NCBI GenBank assembly: GCA_000955875.1
Contig: JYOE01000031.1
Coordinates: 30,914 to 94,913, forward strand
Reading direction: 5' to 3'
Length of the DNA: 64,000 nucleotides
Origin: Terrabacter sp. 28
GTDB lineage: Bacteria; Actinomycetota; Actinomycetes; Actinomycetales; Dermatophilaceae
The translations under genes and the position numbers were made by a program. The notes beneath the pieces were generated by a model. It saw only the letters and a program-made list of their open reading frames with translations, was not told where the DNA came from and ran no database searches. Shown in pieces: positions 32,818 to 41,680 of the stretch. Every line of letters starts with the position of its first letter. The stretch's first letter is position 1.

Positions 32818-34068
32818 TCAGGAGCCCCAGATCGAGGTGACCCACTCGGGGTGGTCGACGAACGGGTTCCGGTTGTGCTGCCAGGTGTCGTAGATGACCT
32901 GGTTGCGACGCTTCTCGAACGCGTCGGGCGGGTCCTGCAGGTTCCACTGCTTGAGCACCGACAGCTTGCCGATGTACGGGGCGGTGCCGTTGTTCACCGA
33001 CTCGTTGGGCTCGAGGTCGGGCCACGCGTCGTCGCCCTCGTAGCGCACGGCCATGTAGAAGATCATCCGCGCGACATCACCCTTGACCGCGTCGCGCGGC
33101 TGGAACGAGTCGGCGTCGCGGAGACAGCCGGTGCACTGTGCGACCGCTCCGCCGCCGTTGTCGAAGTCGAGGTTGCCGCGGTCGCTGTTGACGGTGACGT
33201 CCTCAGGTCGCAGGTGGTGGACGTCGGTGCCGGGCCCGTTGGTGGTGCCGAAGTCGCCGTGGCTCTTCGCCCAGACGTGCTCACGGTTCCACTGGTCGAC
33301 GCCGCCGCCGTTGTCGGACTTGGCGATGGAGCGGCCCGAGTAGATCTCGACGACGTTGTTCGTGTTGTTCGGGTCCTGGTCGGTGTCCTTGAGCGCGGTC
33401 CAGACCTGGTCGTAGGTGAGCACCGTCTGCGTCCTGATGATGCCGTGCAGCGAGGTCCGCAGCGCCGACCCGCTCTTGCCGACGGCGGATGCGTAGTACG
33501 TCGAGTCGTAGGGCCCTGTCGTGCTGGTCGGAGTGCCGGTCGAGGTGGTCGTGGTCGGCGGCGGTGTCGTTCCCGACTCGCTGCTGAAGGCGAAGGCCGT
33601 CGTGCCCGTCATGCCGGGGTGCGAGAAGTAGGCGGAGAGCGCGCCGGTGACGTCGATCTGGCGGCCCATGAGCGACGGGTTGGTTCTCAACCCCCAGGCG
33701 GAACGGAAGGCCGAGGGGATCTGCACGTAGAGCATCCGGCTCGTCGAGGTCTCCGACGCGGAGTCGGCGACGGCGAGGGCGTAGTCGTTGGGGAACCCGG
33801 ACGTGACGACGGTGCTCGTCGCGGTGGGCTGGCCGACGACGTAGCCGCGCACGGTGGCGCTCTGGCCCGTCTGGCCCGCGATGGCCTGCGACACGGTGAG
33901 CGGGGCTGCGGCGACGGCTGCCGGGGCGGCCGGTGCCACGGCGGGAAGGGGCAGCGCCGAGGCCGGCGCGCCGGCGACAGCCGTCAGCGCGACGCTGGCC
34001 GGCACGACGGCGACGACGGCACCGGCGAGGGCCGCGGCGAGGCGGCGCCGGGGGATGACGACGGGCAC
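32818..34068 (-). CDS. Secreted endonuclease I (EndA/NucM family) with N-terminal OB-type domain
   Basis: Exported nuclease of 416 aa. Signal peptide at residues 1-38 (Arg-rich start, cut after PASA), an OB-like domain (about 55-170, LTVSQAIAGQTGQSATVRGY), a Pro/Thr/Ser linker (about 175-195), then the endonuclease I domain. Signature residues are in WNREHVWAKSHG (His-metal finger core), DVHHLRPED and NSDRGNLDFD. GTG 34068 is preceded by AGGAG. The 233-bp gap to the divergent DedA gene must hold both promoters. It is the second secreted nuclease within 8 kb. Confidence 0.88.
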   Translation of the reverse strand: MPVVIPRRRLAAALAGAVVAVVPASVALTAVAGAPASALPLPAVAPAAPAAVAAAPLTVSQAIAGQTGQSATVRGYVVGQPTATSTVVTSGFPNDYALAVADSASETSTSRMLYVQIPSAFRSAWGLRTNPSLMGRQIDVTGALSAYFSHPGMTGTTAFAFSSESGTTPPPTTTTSTGTPTSTTGPYDSTYYASAVGKSGSALRTSLHGIIRTQTVLTYDQVWTALKDTDQDPNNTNNVVEIYSGRSIAKSDNGGGVDQWNREHVWAKSHGDFGTTNGPGTDVHHLRPEDVTVNSDRGNLDFDNGGGAVAQCTGCLRDADSFQPRDAVKGDVARMIFYMAVRYEGDDAWPDLEPNESVNNGTAPYIGKLSVLKQWNLQDPPDAFEKRRNQVIYDTWQHNRNPFVDHPEWVTSIWGS

Positions 34069-34289
34069 GGGTTCTCCTGTCGGGTGGGGGCGCAGCGACC
34101 CGGTCGGGAAGCGGCCCGACGAGCGTGGCGGACGCGCGGTGGGCGACGGGTCAGCCGTTGGTCAGTCCTTGCCCTGTCGCAGGTCAGGATTCCGTAGGCG
34201 CACCGCCGCACGGTCTCGTGGCGACGGGAGTTCACGCCGCGTTGGCGTGCGGGAGGCGGAAGAAGGGGTGCCGCGTCATCCGCCGCCCC

Positions 34290-34295
34290 TACCGT
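34290..34295 (+). promoter_or_regulatory. Leaderless -10 element of the DedA gene
   Basis: TACCGT lies 6 nt before ATG 34302, with no Shine-Dalgarno sequence between. It fixes the start at 34302, not at in-frame starts up to 59 codons upstream. Confidence 0.5.
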
Positions 34296-34301
34296 CCGCT
34301 C

Positions 34302-34898
34302 ATGGGTGACACCGCGCTCGAGCTCGTCAGCACCGTCATGACGTCGCCCTGGCTCTACGTCCTCCTCGTCGGCCTGGCGGTGCTGGACGCCTTCCTGCCC
34401 CTCGTGCCGAGCGAGGCCGCCGTGCTGCTGGCCGGCACCTTCGCGGCCGGCCACGGGCCCGACCTCGCGCTGGTCGTGGTCGCCGGCGCTGCCGGCGCCG
34501 TCGCCGGCGACCACGTGGCGTATGCCGTCGGGCGGGCGCTGGGGACCCGCGTCCTCTCCCGCGTCCGCCCGGGCACGCGTACGGCGAGGGCTCACGCGTG
34601 GGCCGCGGGGGCGACGGCTCGAGCGGGTGGCCCGGTCCTCGTGGGCGCGCGCTTCGTGCCGGGGGGCCGCACGGCGACGACGCTCACGATGGGGGCGACC
34701 GGCTTCCCCGCGCGACGCTTCGCCGCCTACGACTCGGTGGCCTGCGTCCTGTGGGCGAGCTGGTGCTCGGGCGTCGGCTACGTCGGCGGTCGCGTCTTCG
34801 CCGACCACCCTTTCGTGGGCGCTGCCGCCGGCACGGTGCTGGCGCTCCTCGTCGGTCTCGTGGCGGCCCTCGCGCACCGGCGCTTCACCGCTCGCTGA
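34302..34898 (+). CDS. DedA/SNARE-associated family membrane protein
   Basis: 198-aa integral membrane protein of the DedA family, members of which act as undecaprenyl-phosphate or phospholipid flippases. The early PLVPSEAAVLLAG segment carries the conserved Glu; the central GARFVPGGRTATTLTMGATG matches the R-x-x-PG-x-R signature. Four to five hydrophobic segments are visible. Divergent from endonuclease I and 44 bp before hisD. Substrate unknown. Confidence 0.85.
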   Translation: MGDTALELVSTVMTSPWLYVLLVGLAVLDAFLPLVPSEAAVLLAGTFAAGHGPDLALVVVAGAAGAVAGDHVAYAVGRALGTRVLSRVRPGTRTARAHAWAAGATARAGGPVLVGARFVPGGRTATTLTMGATGFPARRFAAYDSVACVLWASWCSGVGYVGGRVFADHPFVGAAAGTVLALLVGLVAALAHRRFTAR

Positions 34899-34929
34899 GA
34901 CGTGGCGTCGGGCACCTCCGCGCGGCTTT

Positions 34930-34935
34930 TAGACT
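34930..34935 (+). promoter_or_regulatory. Leaderless -10 element of hisD
   Basis: TAGACT is 7 nt before ATG 34943 (another ATG follows at 34946). The intervening tggggcc is a poor Shine-Dalgarno, so the his transcript is probably leaderless. That would leave no room for a leader-peptide attenuator. Confidence 0.55.
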
Positions 34936-34942
34936 TGGGGCC

Positions 34943-36310
34943 ATGATGTCTTCCCTCGACCTGCGCGGACGCACGCTCGACGTGCGCTTCCTGCGCCGGG
35001 CCCTGCCCCGAGCCGAGTTCGACGTCACGGCCGCCCTCGAGCAGGTGCGGCCGATCTGCGAGGACGTCGAGCATCGAGGAGCCGCGGCGCTGCGCGACCT
35101 CGGCGAGCGCTTCGACGGCGTGCGCCCCGGCCACCTGCGCGTGCCACGCGCCGTGCTCCGGTCGGCGCTCGACCGCCTCGACCCCGACCTCCGCGCGGCG
35201 CTCGAGGAGTCGATCCGTCGCGCCCGCCTCGTGCACGCCGACCAGCGCCGCACCGACACCGTGACCCAGGTCGTGCCCGGCGGCACCGTCACCGAGCGCT
35301 GGGTGCCGGTCGACCGGGTCGGCCTCTACGTGCCCGGCGGCCTCGCGGTCTACCCGAGCAGCGTCATCATGAACGTCGTGCCGGCGCAGCTCGCCGAGGT
35401 GGGTTCGCTCGCGGTCGCGTCCCCGCCGCAGCGCGAGAACACCGGTGAGTTCGCCGGCTACCCCAACCCGACGATCCTCGCGGCGTGCGCGCTGCTGGGG
35501 GTCGACGAGGTGTACGCCGTGGGCGGCGCCCAGGCGGTCGCGATGTTCGCGCACGGCTTCGTCGACGACGACCCCGAGTGGGGCACCGTCGACGGCGAGC
35601 AGGTCTCGTGCGACCCCGTGTCGCTCGTCACCGGGCCCGGCAACATCTGGGTCGTGGCGGCCAAGCGCCTGCTCAAGGGTCTCATCGGCATCGACGCCGA
35701 GGCCGGCCCCACCGAGATCGCGATCCTCGCCGACGACTCCGCCGACGCCGACCACGTCGCCGCCGACCTCGTCAGCCAGGCGGAGCACGACCCGCTCGCC
35801 GCCTCGGTGCTCGTCACCGACAGCGAGTCGCTCGCGGAGGACACCCAGCGCGCCCTCGCGCGACGCGTGCCGGCGACGAAGCACTCCGAGCGCGTCACCG
35901 AGGCGCTCGAGGGCACCCAGTCGCGCATCGTCCTCGTCGACGACCTCGACGCCGGTCTCGACGTCGTCAACGCGTACGCCGCCGAGCACCTCGAGATCCA
36001 GACCCGCGACGCCGCCGACGTCGCCGCGCGCGTGCGCAACGCCGGCGCGGTCTTCGTCGGCCCGCACAGCCCGGTGAGCCTCGGCGACTACGCCGCCGGC
36101 TCGAACCACGTGCTGCCCACCGCCGGCTGCGCCTGCCACAGCAGCGGTCTGTCGGTGCAGTCGTTCCTCCGGGGCATCCACGTCGTCGACTACGACGAGA
36201 CGGCCCTGCGCGACGTGGCCCGTCACGTCGTCACGCTCGCGCAGGCCGAGGACCTCCCGGCCCACGGCGAGGCCGTCACCGCACGCTTCGGCGACGAGGT
36301 CCCACGGTGA
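34943..36310 (+). CDS. hisD: Histidinol dehydrogenase HisD
   Basis: Zinc enzyme oxidising L-histidinol to histidine in two NAD-dependent steps. 455 aa, normal length. Clear family segments: VGLYVPGGLAVYPSSVIMN (NAD side), GPGNIWVVAAKRL, GIDAEAGPTEI and the catalytic LVSQAEHDPLA with the Gln/Glu-His pair. Start ATG 34943; the stop overlaps hisC (GTGA). First gene of the hisD-C-B-H unit. Confidence 0.95.
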   Translation: MMSSLDLRGRTLDVRFLRRALPRAEFDVTAALEQVRPICEDVEHRGAAALRDLGERFDGVRPGHLRVPRAVLRSALDRLDPDLRAALEESIRRARLVHADQRRTDTVTQVVPGGTVTERWVPVDRVGLYVPGGLAVYPSSVIMNVVPAQLAEVGSLAVASPPQRENTGEFAGYPNPTILAACALLGVDEVYAVGGAQAVAMFAHGFVDDDPEWGTVDGEQVSCDPVSLVTGPGNIWVVAAKRLLKGLIGIDAEAGPTEIAILADDSADADHVAADLVSQAEHDPLAASVLVTDSESLAEDTQRALARRVPATKHSERVTEALEGTQSRIVLVDDLDAGLDVVNAYAAEHLEIQTRDAADVAARVRNAGAVFVGPHSPVSLGDYAAGSNHVLPTAGCACHSSGLSVQSFLRGIHVVDYDETALRDVARHVVTLAQAEDLPAHGEAVTARFGDEVPR

Positions 36311-37482
36311 CCGACGACACCGCCACGGCGGCCGCCCCGGCCACCGCGGCCGACGAGGTGCAGCGGCTGCTGCGCCCCGACCTGCGCGGTCGCACGCCCT
36401 ACGGCGCACCGCAGCTCGACGTGCCGGTGCGGCTCAACACCAACGAGAACTCCTACCCGGTGCCGCAGGTCGTCGTCGACGCCGTGCTGGCGGCGCTCGC
36501 CGACGACGTCTCCGCGCTGAACCGCTACCCCGACCGCGAGTTCACCGAGCTGCGCAAAGCGCTCACGGCCTACCTCGAGAAGCAGTCGGGGGTGGCGCTG
36601 ACGCCCGAGCAGCTCTGGGCCGGCAACGGGTCCAACGAGGTCCTCTCCCACGTCGTGCAGGCCTTCGGTGGTCACCGCCGCGTCGCGCTCGGGTTCACGC
36701 CGAGCTACTCGATGCACCCGATCATCACCGAGACGCTCGGCACCACCTGGGTCGACGGGCTGCGCTCTGCCGCGACCGATCCCGACGCGTTCGACCTCAC
36801 GCCCGACTCGGCAGCCCGCCAGGCGCGCCAGCACGACCCCGCCATCGTGTTCCTCTGCTCCCCGAACAACCCGACCGGCACCGCCCTGCCGTTCGAGGTC
36901 ATCGGTGCGGTGCTCGAGGCGGCACCGAACGCCATCGTCGTCGTCGACGAGGCCTATGCCGAGTTCGCCCGGCCCGGAACCCGATCCGCGCTGACACTGC
37001 TCGCCGAGCACCCGCGACTCGTCGTCACCCGCACCATGAGCAAGGCCTTCGCGTTCGCCGGTGGCCGGCTCGGCTACCTCGTCGCGGCGCCCGAGCTCGT
37101 CGACGCGCTCCGCCTCGTGCGGCTGCCCTACCACCTGAGCAGCCCGACGCAGACGATCGCCCGCGTCGCGCTCGAGCACGCCGACGTCATGCTCGGCACG
37201 GTCGAGGTGATCAAGCACCAGCGAGACCGCATCGTCGAGCGGCTCGCCGAGCTCGGCGCGCGGCCCGTCGCGAGCGACAGCAACTTCGTGCTCTTCGGCG
37301 GCCTGCGCGACGAGAAGGCCACGTGGCAGGCGCTGCTCGACGAGGGCGTCCTGGTGCGCGACATGGGCATCGCCCACCACCTCCGCGTCACGGCGGGCGA
37401 CCCGCACGAGACGACTGCATTCCTCGAGGCCATGACGCGCCTCGCCCCCACCCACGTCGACAGCCAGGAGCCCACGGCATGA
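36307..37482 (+). CDS. hisC: Histidinol-phosphate aminotransferase HisC
   Basis: PLP-dependent class I/II aminotransferase. The PLP lysine is Lys246 in TMSKAFAFAGGRLGY; LNTNENSYPVP and CSPNNPTGT are the usual N-terminal and cofactor motifs. GTG 36307 overlaps the hisD stop, leaving an Ala/Thr-rich tail of about 20 residues. 391 aa. Its ATG-overlap with hisB suggests coupled translation. Confidence 0.94.
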   Translation: MTDDTATAAAPATAADEVQRLLRPDLRGRTPYGAPQLDVPVRLNTNENSYPVPQVVVDAVLAALADDVSALNRYPDREFTELRKALTAYLEKQSGVALTPEQLWAGNGSNEVLSHVVQAFGGHRRVALGFTPSYSMHPIITETLGTTWVDGLRSAATDPDAFDLTPDSAARQARQHDPAIVFLCSPNNPTGTALPFEVIGAVLEAAPNAIVVVDEAYAEFARPGTRSALTLLAEHPRLVVTRTMSKAFAFAGGRLGYLVAAPELVDALRLVRLPYHLSSPTQTIARVALEHADVMLGTVEVIKHQRDRIVERLAELGARPVASDSNFVLFGGLRDEKATWQALLDEGVLVRDMGIAHHLRVTAGDPHETTAFLEAMTRLAPTHVDSQEPTA

Positions 37483-38108
37483 GCAGCCCAGCCAGCCAAG
37501 CCAGCCCCGCAAGCCGCACCGCGAAGATCACCCGCGCGACGTCCGAGTCGTCGGTCGAGCTCTGGCTCGACCTCGACGGCAGCGGCCGCTCCGACGTCTC
37601 CACCGGGGTGCCCTTCTACGACCACATGCTCGCGTCGCTGAGCAAGCACTCGCTCATCGACCTCACGGTCAAGGCCACCGGCGACGTCGACGTCGACGTG
37701 CACCACACCGTCGAGGACACGGCGATCGTCCTCGGGCAGGCGCTGCGCGAGGCGCTCGGCGACAAGGCCGGCATCTCCCGGTTCGGCGACGCCACCGTGC
37801 CCCTCGACGAGGCGCTCTGCCACGCGGTCGTCGACGTCGCCGGTCGTCCCTACGTCGTCCACGAGGGCGAGCCCGAGGGGCAGCAGTACGCCCTCATCGG
37901 CGGTCACTTCACCGGGTCGATGACGCGGCACGTCCTCGAGTCCTTCGCCTACAACGCGGGCCTCTGCCTCCACGTGCGCGTGCTCGCCGGCCGCGACCCG
38001 CACCACATCGTCGAGGCGCAGTTCAAGGCCGTCGCGCGGGCCCTGCGCGCCGCCGTCGCACCCGACCCGCGCGTCGTCGGCATCCCCAGCGCCAAGGGAG
38101 CCCTCTGA
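37479..38108 (+). CDS. hisB: Imidazoleglycerol-phosphate dehydratase HisB
   Basis: Monofunctional manganese-dependent dehydratase (209 aa) without the N-terminal phosphatase domain found in enterobacteria. Metal-binding repeats HHTVEDTAI and the later HHIVEAQFKA are present, with FYDHMLASLSKH near residue 45. ATG 37479 overlaps the hisC stop (ATGA). The residues before AKITRATSES are Ser/Ala-rich and probably dispensable. Confidence 0.95.
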   Translation: MSSPASQASPASRTAKITRATSESSVELWLDLDGSGRSDVSTGVPFYDHMLASLSKHSLIDLTVKATGDVDVDVHHTVEDTAIVLGQALREALGDKAGISRFGDATVPLDEALCHAVVDVAGRPYVVHEGEPEGQQYALIGGHFTGSMTRHVLESFAYNAGLCLHVRVLAGRDPHHIVEAQFKAVARALRAAVAPDPRVVGIPSAKGAL

Positions 38109-38124
38109 CCATGGTGGGTCCCCG

Positions 38125-38763
38125 ATGACCGCCGACGTCGTCGTCCTCGACTACGGCAGCGGCAACGTGCGCTCGGCCGTCCGCGCGCTCGAGCGGGTGG
38201 GAGCGAGCGTCACGCTCACGGCCGACCCGGTGCGTGCCCTCGGGTGCGACGGGCTCTTCGTCCCCGGTGTCGGCAACTTCCACGCCTGCATGGCAGGTCT
38301 CGCCGCGGCGCACGGTCCGCGCATCATCGGTCGGCGCATCAGCGGTGGCCGGGCCGTGCTCGGCGTCTGCGTCGGCATGCAGGTGCTCTTCGACGGGTCC
38401 ACCGAGCCCTCCGCGACACCGCTCGAGGGCATGGCCGAGTGGCCCGGCACGGTCGAGCGCCTGCCCGCCGACGTCGTGCCGCACATGGGGTGGTCGGAGG
38501 TCGAGCCCGCCGAGAGCTCCCGTCTCTTCGCGGGCGTCGAGCAGGAGCGCTTCTACTTCGTGCACTCGTACGCCGTCCAGCAGTGGACGCTCGAGGCCAC
38601 CGGCGCGTTCGCGCGGGTAGCGCCCCGGGTCACCTGGGCGCGTCATGGTGCGAAGTTCGTCGCCGCGGTCGAGAATGGGCCACTGAGCGCGACGCAGTTC
38701 CATCCCGAGAAGTCCGGCGACGCCGGGCTGCACCTCTTGGAGAACTGGGTCCACAGCCTGTGA
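38125..38763 (+). CDS. hisH: Imidazole glycerol phosphate synthase glutaminase subunit HisH
   Basis: Class I glutamine amidotransferase feeding ammonia to HisF (not in the window). Triad: Cys82 in GVCVGMQ, His193 and Glu195 in QFHPEKSG. 212 aa. It starts 16 bp after hisB. A small CCTTG-acagc-CAAGG hairpin (38778-38792) follows the stop and could be a weak terminator before the next gene. Confidence 0.94.
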   Translation: MTADVVVLDYGSGNVRSAVRALERVGASVTLTADPVRALGCDGLFVPGVGNFHACMAGLAAAHGPRIIGRRISGGRAVLGVCVGMQVLFDGSTEPSATPLEGMAEWPGTVERLPADVVPHMGWSEVEPAESSRLFAGVEQERFYFVHSYAVQQWTLEATGAFARVAPRVTWARHGAKFVAAVENGPLSATQFHPEKSGDAGLHLLENWVHSL

Positions 38764-38815
38764 CGGTGCCCGAGATTCCTTGACAGCCAAGGGGTCTGGC
38801 CGACGAGGAGGAGCC

Positions 38816-39184
38816 ATGGCGACGAAGAGGTCCACGAGCTCGTCGGCGCGCACGAAGAGGTCGACGGCCCGGAGGACGACGAGGCGCACCTCGACCTCCT
38901 CGACCCGGCGCCGAACGACGTCCGGTTCGCTCTACCCTCGCCGCCGGGCGAGTCGGCCCGGCCTGCCCACGACGGTCGGCACGGCCATCGGCACGCTGGT
39001 GGTCACGACGTTGCTCGACCTGTCCTGGCCGATGCGCCTGCTGCTCATCGGGGTCGTGCTGGTGCTCGGTCTCGCCTACGTGCTGTGGCGCCACCGGGCC
39101 GAGATCGCAGCCTCGTCCGAGCCGACGCCGCCTGAACCAGCAGGGCCCCCGGCCGGGCCGGAGGTCCCACCGACGTCCTCCTGA
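38816..39184 (+). CDS. Small Arg/Ser/Thr-rich membrane protein, function unknown
   Basis: 122 aa. The first 55 residues are highly basic and Ser/Thr-rich (repeated TRR, TKRST, SSTRRRT), then two hydrophobic helices (TVGTAIGTLVVTTLLDLSW and MRLLLIGVVLVLGLAYVLW) and a Pro/Glu-rich acidic tail. ATG 38816 has a strong GAGGAGG at 38806-38812. I do not recognise the family. It sits between hisH and the metalloprotease. A cytoplasmic nucleic-acid- or lipid-binding tail on a membrane anchor is one reading; nothing shows its role. Confidence 0.65.
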   Translation: MATKRSTSSSARTKRSTARRTTRRTSTSSTRRRTTSGSLYPRRRASRPGLPTTVGTAIGTLVVTTLLDLSWPMRLLLIGVVLVLGLAYVLWRHRAEIAASSEPTPPEPAGPPAGPEVPPTSS

Positions 39185-39297
39185 CGCCTCCGGGGGACCT
39201 CCCCGACCATTGACCCCGGGTCCGGCACGGGTGTCTGATGGCTGGCATTCGTGGGTCCGACGGAGTGCCCGCGAGCCAGGGACGATAGGGGAGTCAG

Positions 39298-41550
39298 ATG
39301 CGCGGACGACGCTTCACCTTGATCGGCACCGCAGTGCTGGCCGCGGTTGCCATGGCGGCACCGGCCGGGGCAGCCACGGCGCCTGCGGTCGCACCGGCGG
39401 CCTCGCCGCCCGCGGCCACCAGCGCGCCGCCCGGAGCATCCGATCCACGGTCCGACGTCAAGGAGCTGAAGCGCAAGGACTTCCGGCTCGACGGCAAGCC
39501 AGTGAACGTCCCCGACCAGTTCTCCGCGAAGCGCTCGGCGCGGCTCGCGCCCCGCGCCCTGGCCGCCACCCCCGAGGTCGGGACCGTGCGCCAGTGGCTC
39601 GGGCTCGACGACTTCAACGGCCTGCTCTACCGCAAGGACTACACGCTGCGCGCCGTCGGCGCCAAGATCGAGGTCTGGGTCGCCAACGACACCTCGTTCC
39701 CTGCCGGTGACTGCCGCACGGCGGCCGACCCGCAGTCGACGGTCGTCACCGACGCCCAGGTCAACGACCTCGTCAGGGAGTTCGACGCGAACATGTTCCC
39801 GAAGGAGTCCGAGGCCTTCAGCGTCGCCCCGGACCGTGACGGCAGCAACGCGCTCATCGGCCCGGACGCGAACGGCAACGGCGGCGTCTACGACGGCGCC
39901 GGCGACAAGATCGTCACTCTCGTCGACAACGTGCGCGACGACAACTACTACACGTTCCCCGCGGCCCCGACCTACATCGCCGGCTTCTTCTCGGCGCAGT
40001 TCAACGAGCTGTTCGACCGCAACGTCATGACGATCGACGCCTACGACTGGGCGCACCGCACGGGCGTCAACCCTCCCGACGCGCCGACCACCGACCTCTG
40101 CTCGACCCGGCCCGCCCGCCCACGGCTCTACGAGGGCACCTTCGCCCACGAGTACCAGCACCTGTTGCAGTACTACACCGACCCGTTCGAGTCGATCGCC
40201 GTCAACGAAGGCCTCTCCGACTTCGCCCAGACCCTCGTCGGCTACGTGGACGCGACCAAGACCGTCTTCGACCGCGGCGGCGACAGCCACCTCTACTGCT
40301 TCCAGGGTTTCGGCACCGTGACGACTCCGTTCAACACCAACCCGCGTGACTGCGGGGGACCGGAGAACTCGTTCAACCTCTGGGGCGAGGGCGGCAACCC
40401 GAACGCCGTGCTGGCCGACTACGGGCACGCCTACTCCCTGATGCTCTTCCTCTACGACCGCTACGGCACGGCGTTCATGTCCGAGCTGCACCGCGACGGC
40501 GCCCACCAGGGACTGGCCTCGATCGAGGCAGCGCTCGCCGCTCGGGGCGCGGACCTCTACACCGTCCTGCACGACCACCAGTCGATGGTGCTGCTCGACA
40601 AGCTCGTCGACGACGCTGCCAAGGTCAAGCTCAAGGGCCTGTCGCGGCAGCGGGTGACGAGCGCGAGCCTCCGCTCGTCGGTCAACCTCGCCAACCCCAC
40701 GGCATACGCCACGCCGGGAGCGGCCCCGAACGGCGCGGACTACGTCCCGCTGACGGCGCGCGGTCGCGCACTCAAGGGTGAGGACCTCCGGTCGGTCACC
40801 TTCCGCGGAGCGAGCGAGCTGCCCTCGCAGCCGCTGCTCTGGACGGTCGTCGGCAACGACCCCGACCGCCCGGGCAACCCGGTCCTCTGGTCGGGCAACG
40901 CGAGCAACCTCGACTCCGCCGCCGTCGCCTCGGTGACAGTCCCCACGGCCGACCCGACGCTGCGGTTCCTCGCCAAGTACGGCGCCGAGCAGGGCTTCGA
41001 CTACGCGTACGTCGAGGTGTCGACCGACGGCGGCAAGACCTACACGCCGATCGCCGGCGACCACACCGTCGCCGGCCCGAACGGGCCCGCCCTCAACGGG
41101 ACGACCGCCGGCTTCGAGCCGCACACATACGACCTCTCGGCGTATGCCGGCCAGACCGTCCTGCTGTCGCTGCACTACGTGTCGGACGGCGGCGTCAACG
41201 AGGGTGGCCTGCTCGTCGACGACGTGACGGTCGGGGGGACGCTGGTGAGCGACGGCTCCAGCCTGGCACCGTTCCGGTCGCCGACCCAGATCAGCCCCAC
41301 GCCCGTGGCCAACTGGCACCTGAAGCTCGTCGGCATCAGGACCGGCAAGGAGCTGTCGGTCACCCAGATCGAGTTCGACGGCCGCAACGCCGTGCACCTG
41401 TCACGCGGGCAGCTCTCGCGGTTGCGGTCCGCCACCTCCGTCGTCGCGATCGTCTCCTACGACGAGCCGACCGAGACCGTGCGCCAGTACGCGCCGTACG
41501 CCCTGACGGTCAACGGATCGCTCCAGCCCGGTGGTGGCACGGAGGGCTGA
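39298..41550 (+). CDS. Secreted immune inhibitor A-like zinc metalloprotease
   Basis: Exported peptidase of 750 aa related to M6 immune inhibitor A. Signal peptide at residues 1-26 (cut near APAGA). The zinc motif HEYQH is at His284-His288, with Glu285 catalytic, and NEGLSDFA (Glu304) supplies a likely third ligand. A jelly-roll/MAM-like C-terminal domain (about 560-650: FLAKYGAEQGFDYAYVEVS, then YAGQTVLLSLHYVSDGG) follows. Relatives digest host or environmental proteins. ATG 39298 has GGGGAG at 39287-39292. It interrupts the his cluster and has its own terminator. Confidence 0.85.
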   Translation: MRGRRFTLIGTAVLAAVAMAAPAGAATAPAVAPAASPPAATSAPPGASDPRSDVKELKRKDFRLDGKPVNVPDQFSAKRSARLAPRALAATPEVGTVRQWLGLDDFNGLLYRKDYTLRAVGAKIEVWVANDTSFPAGDCRTAADPQSTVVTDAQVNDLVREFDANMFPKESEAFSVAPDRDGSNALIGPDANGNGGVYDGAGDKIVTLVDNVRDDNYYTFPAAPTYIAGFFSAQFNELFDRNVMTIDAYDWAHRTGVNPPDAPTTDLCSTRPARPRLYEGTFAHEYQHLLQYYTDPFESIAVNEGLSDFAQTLVGYVDATKTVFDRGGDSHLYCFQGFGTVTTPFNTNPRDCGGPENSFNLWGEGGNPNAVLADYGHAYSLMLFLYDRYGTAFMSELHRDGAHQGLASIEAALAARGADLYTVLHDHQSMVLLDKLVDDAAKVKLKGLSRQRVTSASLRSSVNLANPTAYATPGAAPNGADYVPLTARGRALKGEDLRSVTFRGASELPSQPLLWTVVGNDPDRPGNPVLWSGNASNLDSAAVASVTVPTADPTLRFLAKYGAEQGFDYAYVEVSTDGGKTYTPIAGDHTVAGPNGPALNGTTAGFEPHTYDLSAYAGQTVLLSLHYVSDGGVNEGGLLVDDVTVGGTLVSDGSSLAPFRSPTQISPTPVANWHLKLVGIRTGKELSVTQIEFDGRNAVHLSRGQLSRLRSATSVVAIVSYDEPTETVRQYAPYALTVNGSLQPGGGTEG

Positions 41551-41560
41551 TCGGAACGAG

Positions 41561-41612
41561 CCGGACCGGGCGGGCGGGGCACCTCGGGTGTCCCGCCCGC
41601 CTGACGGTCCGG
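41561..41612 (+). terminator. Terminator hairpin after the metalloprotease
   Basis: A long stem: CCGGACCG (41561-41568) pairs with CGGTCCGG (41605-41612), and inside it GGCGGGCGGGGCACC pairs with GGTGTCCCGCCCGCC (one G-U) around the loop tcg, with a 3-nt bulge TGA at 41602-41604. About 23 paired bases, no U-tract. Confidence 0.75.
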
Positions 41613-41680
41613 TCGACGGCGTCAGGTTGCCCCACGGCATACTCGGAGGTCGACGATCGACCCGAGGAGTGCGTGACCGA

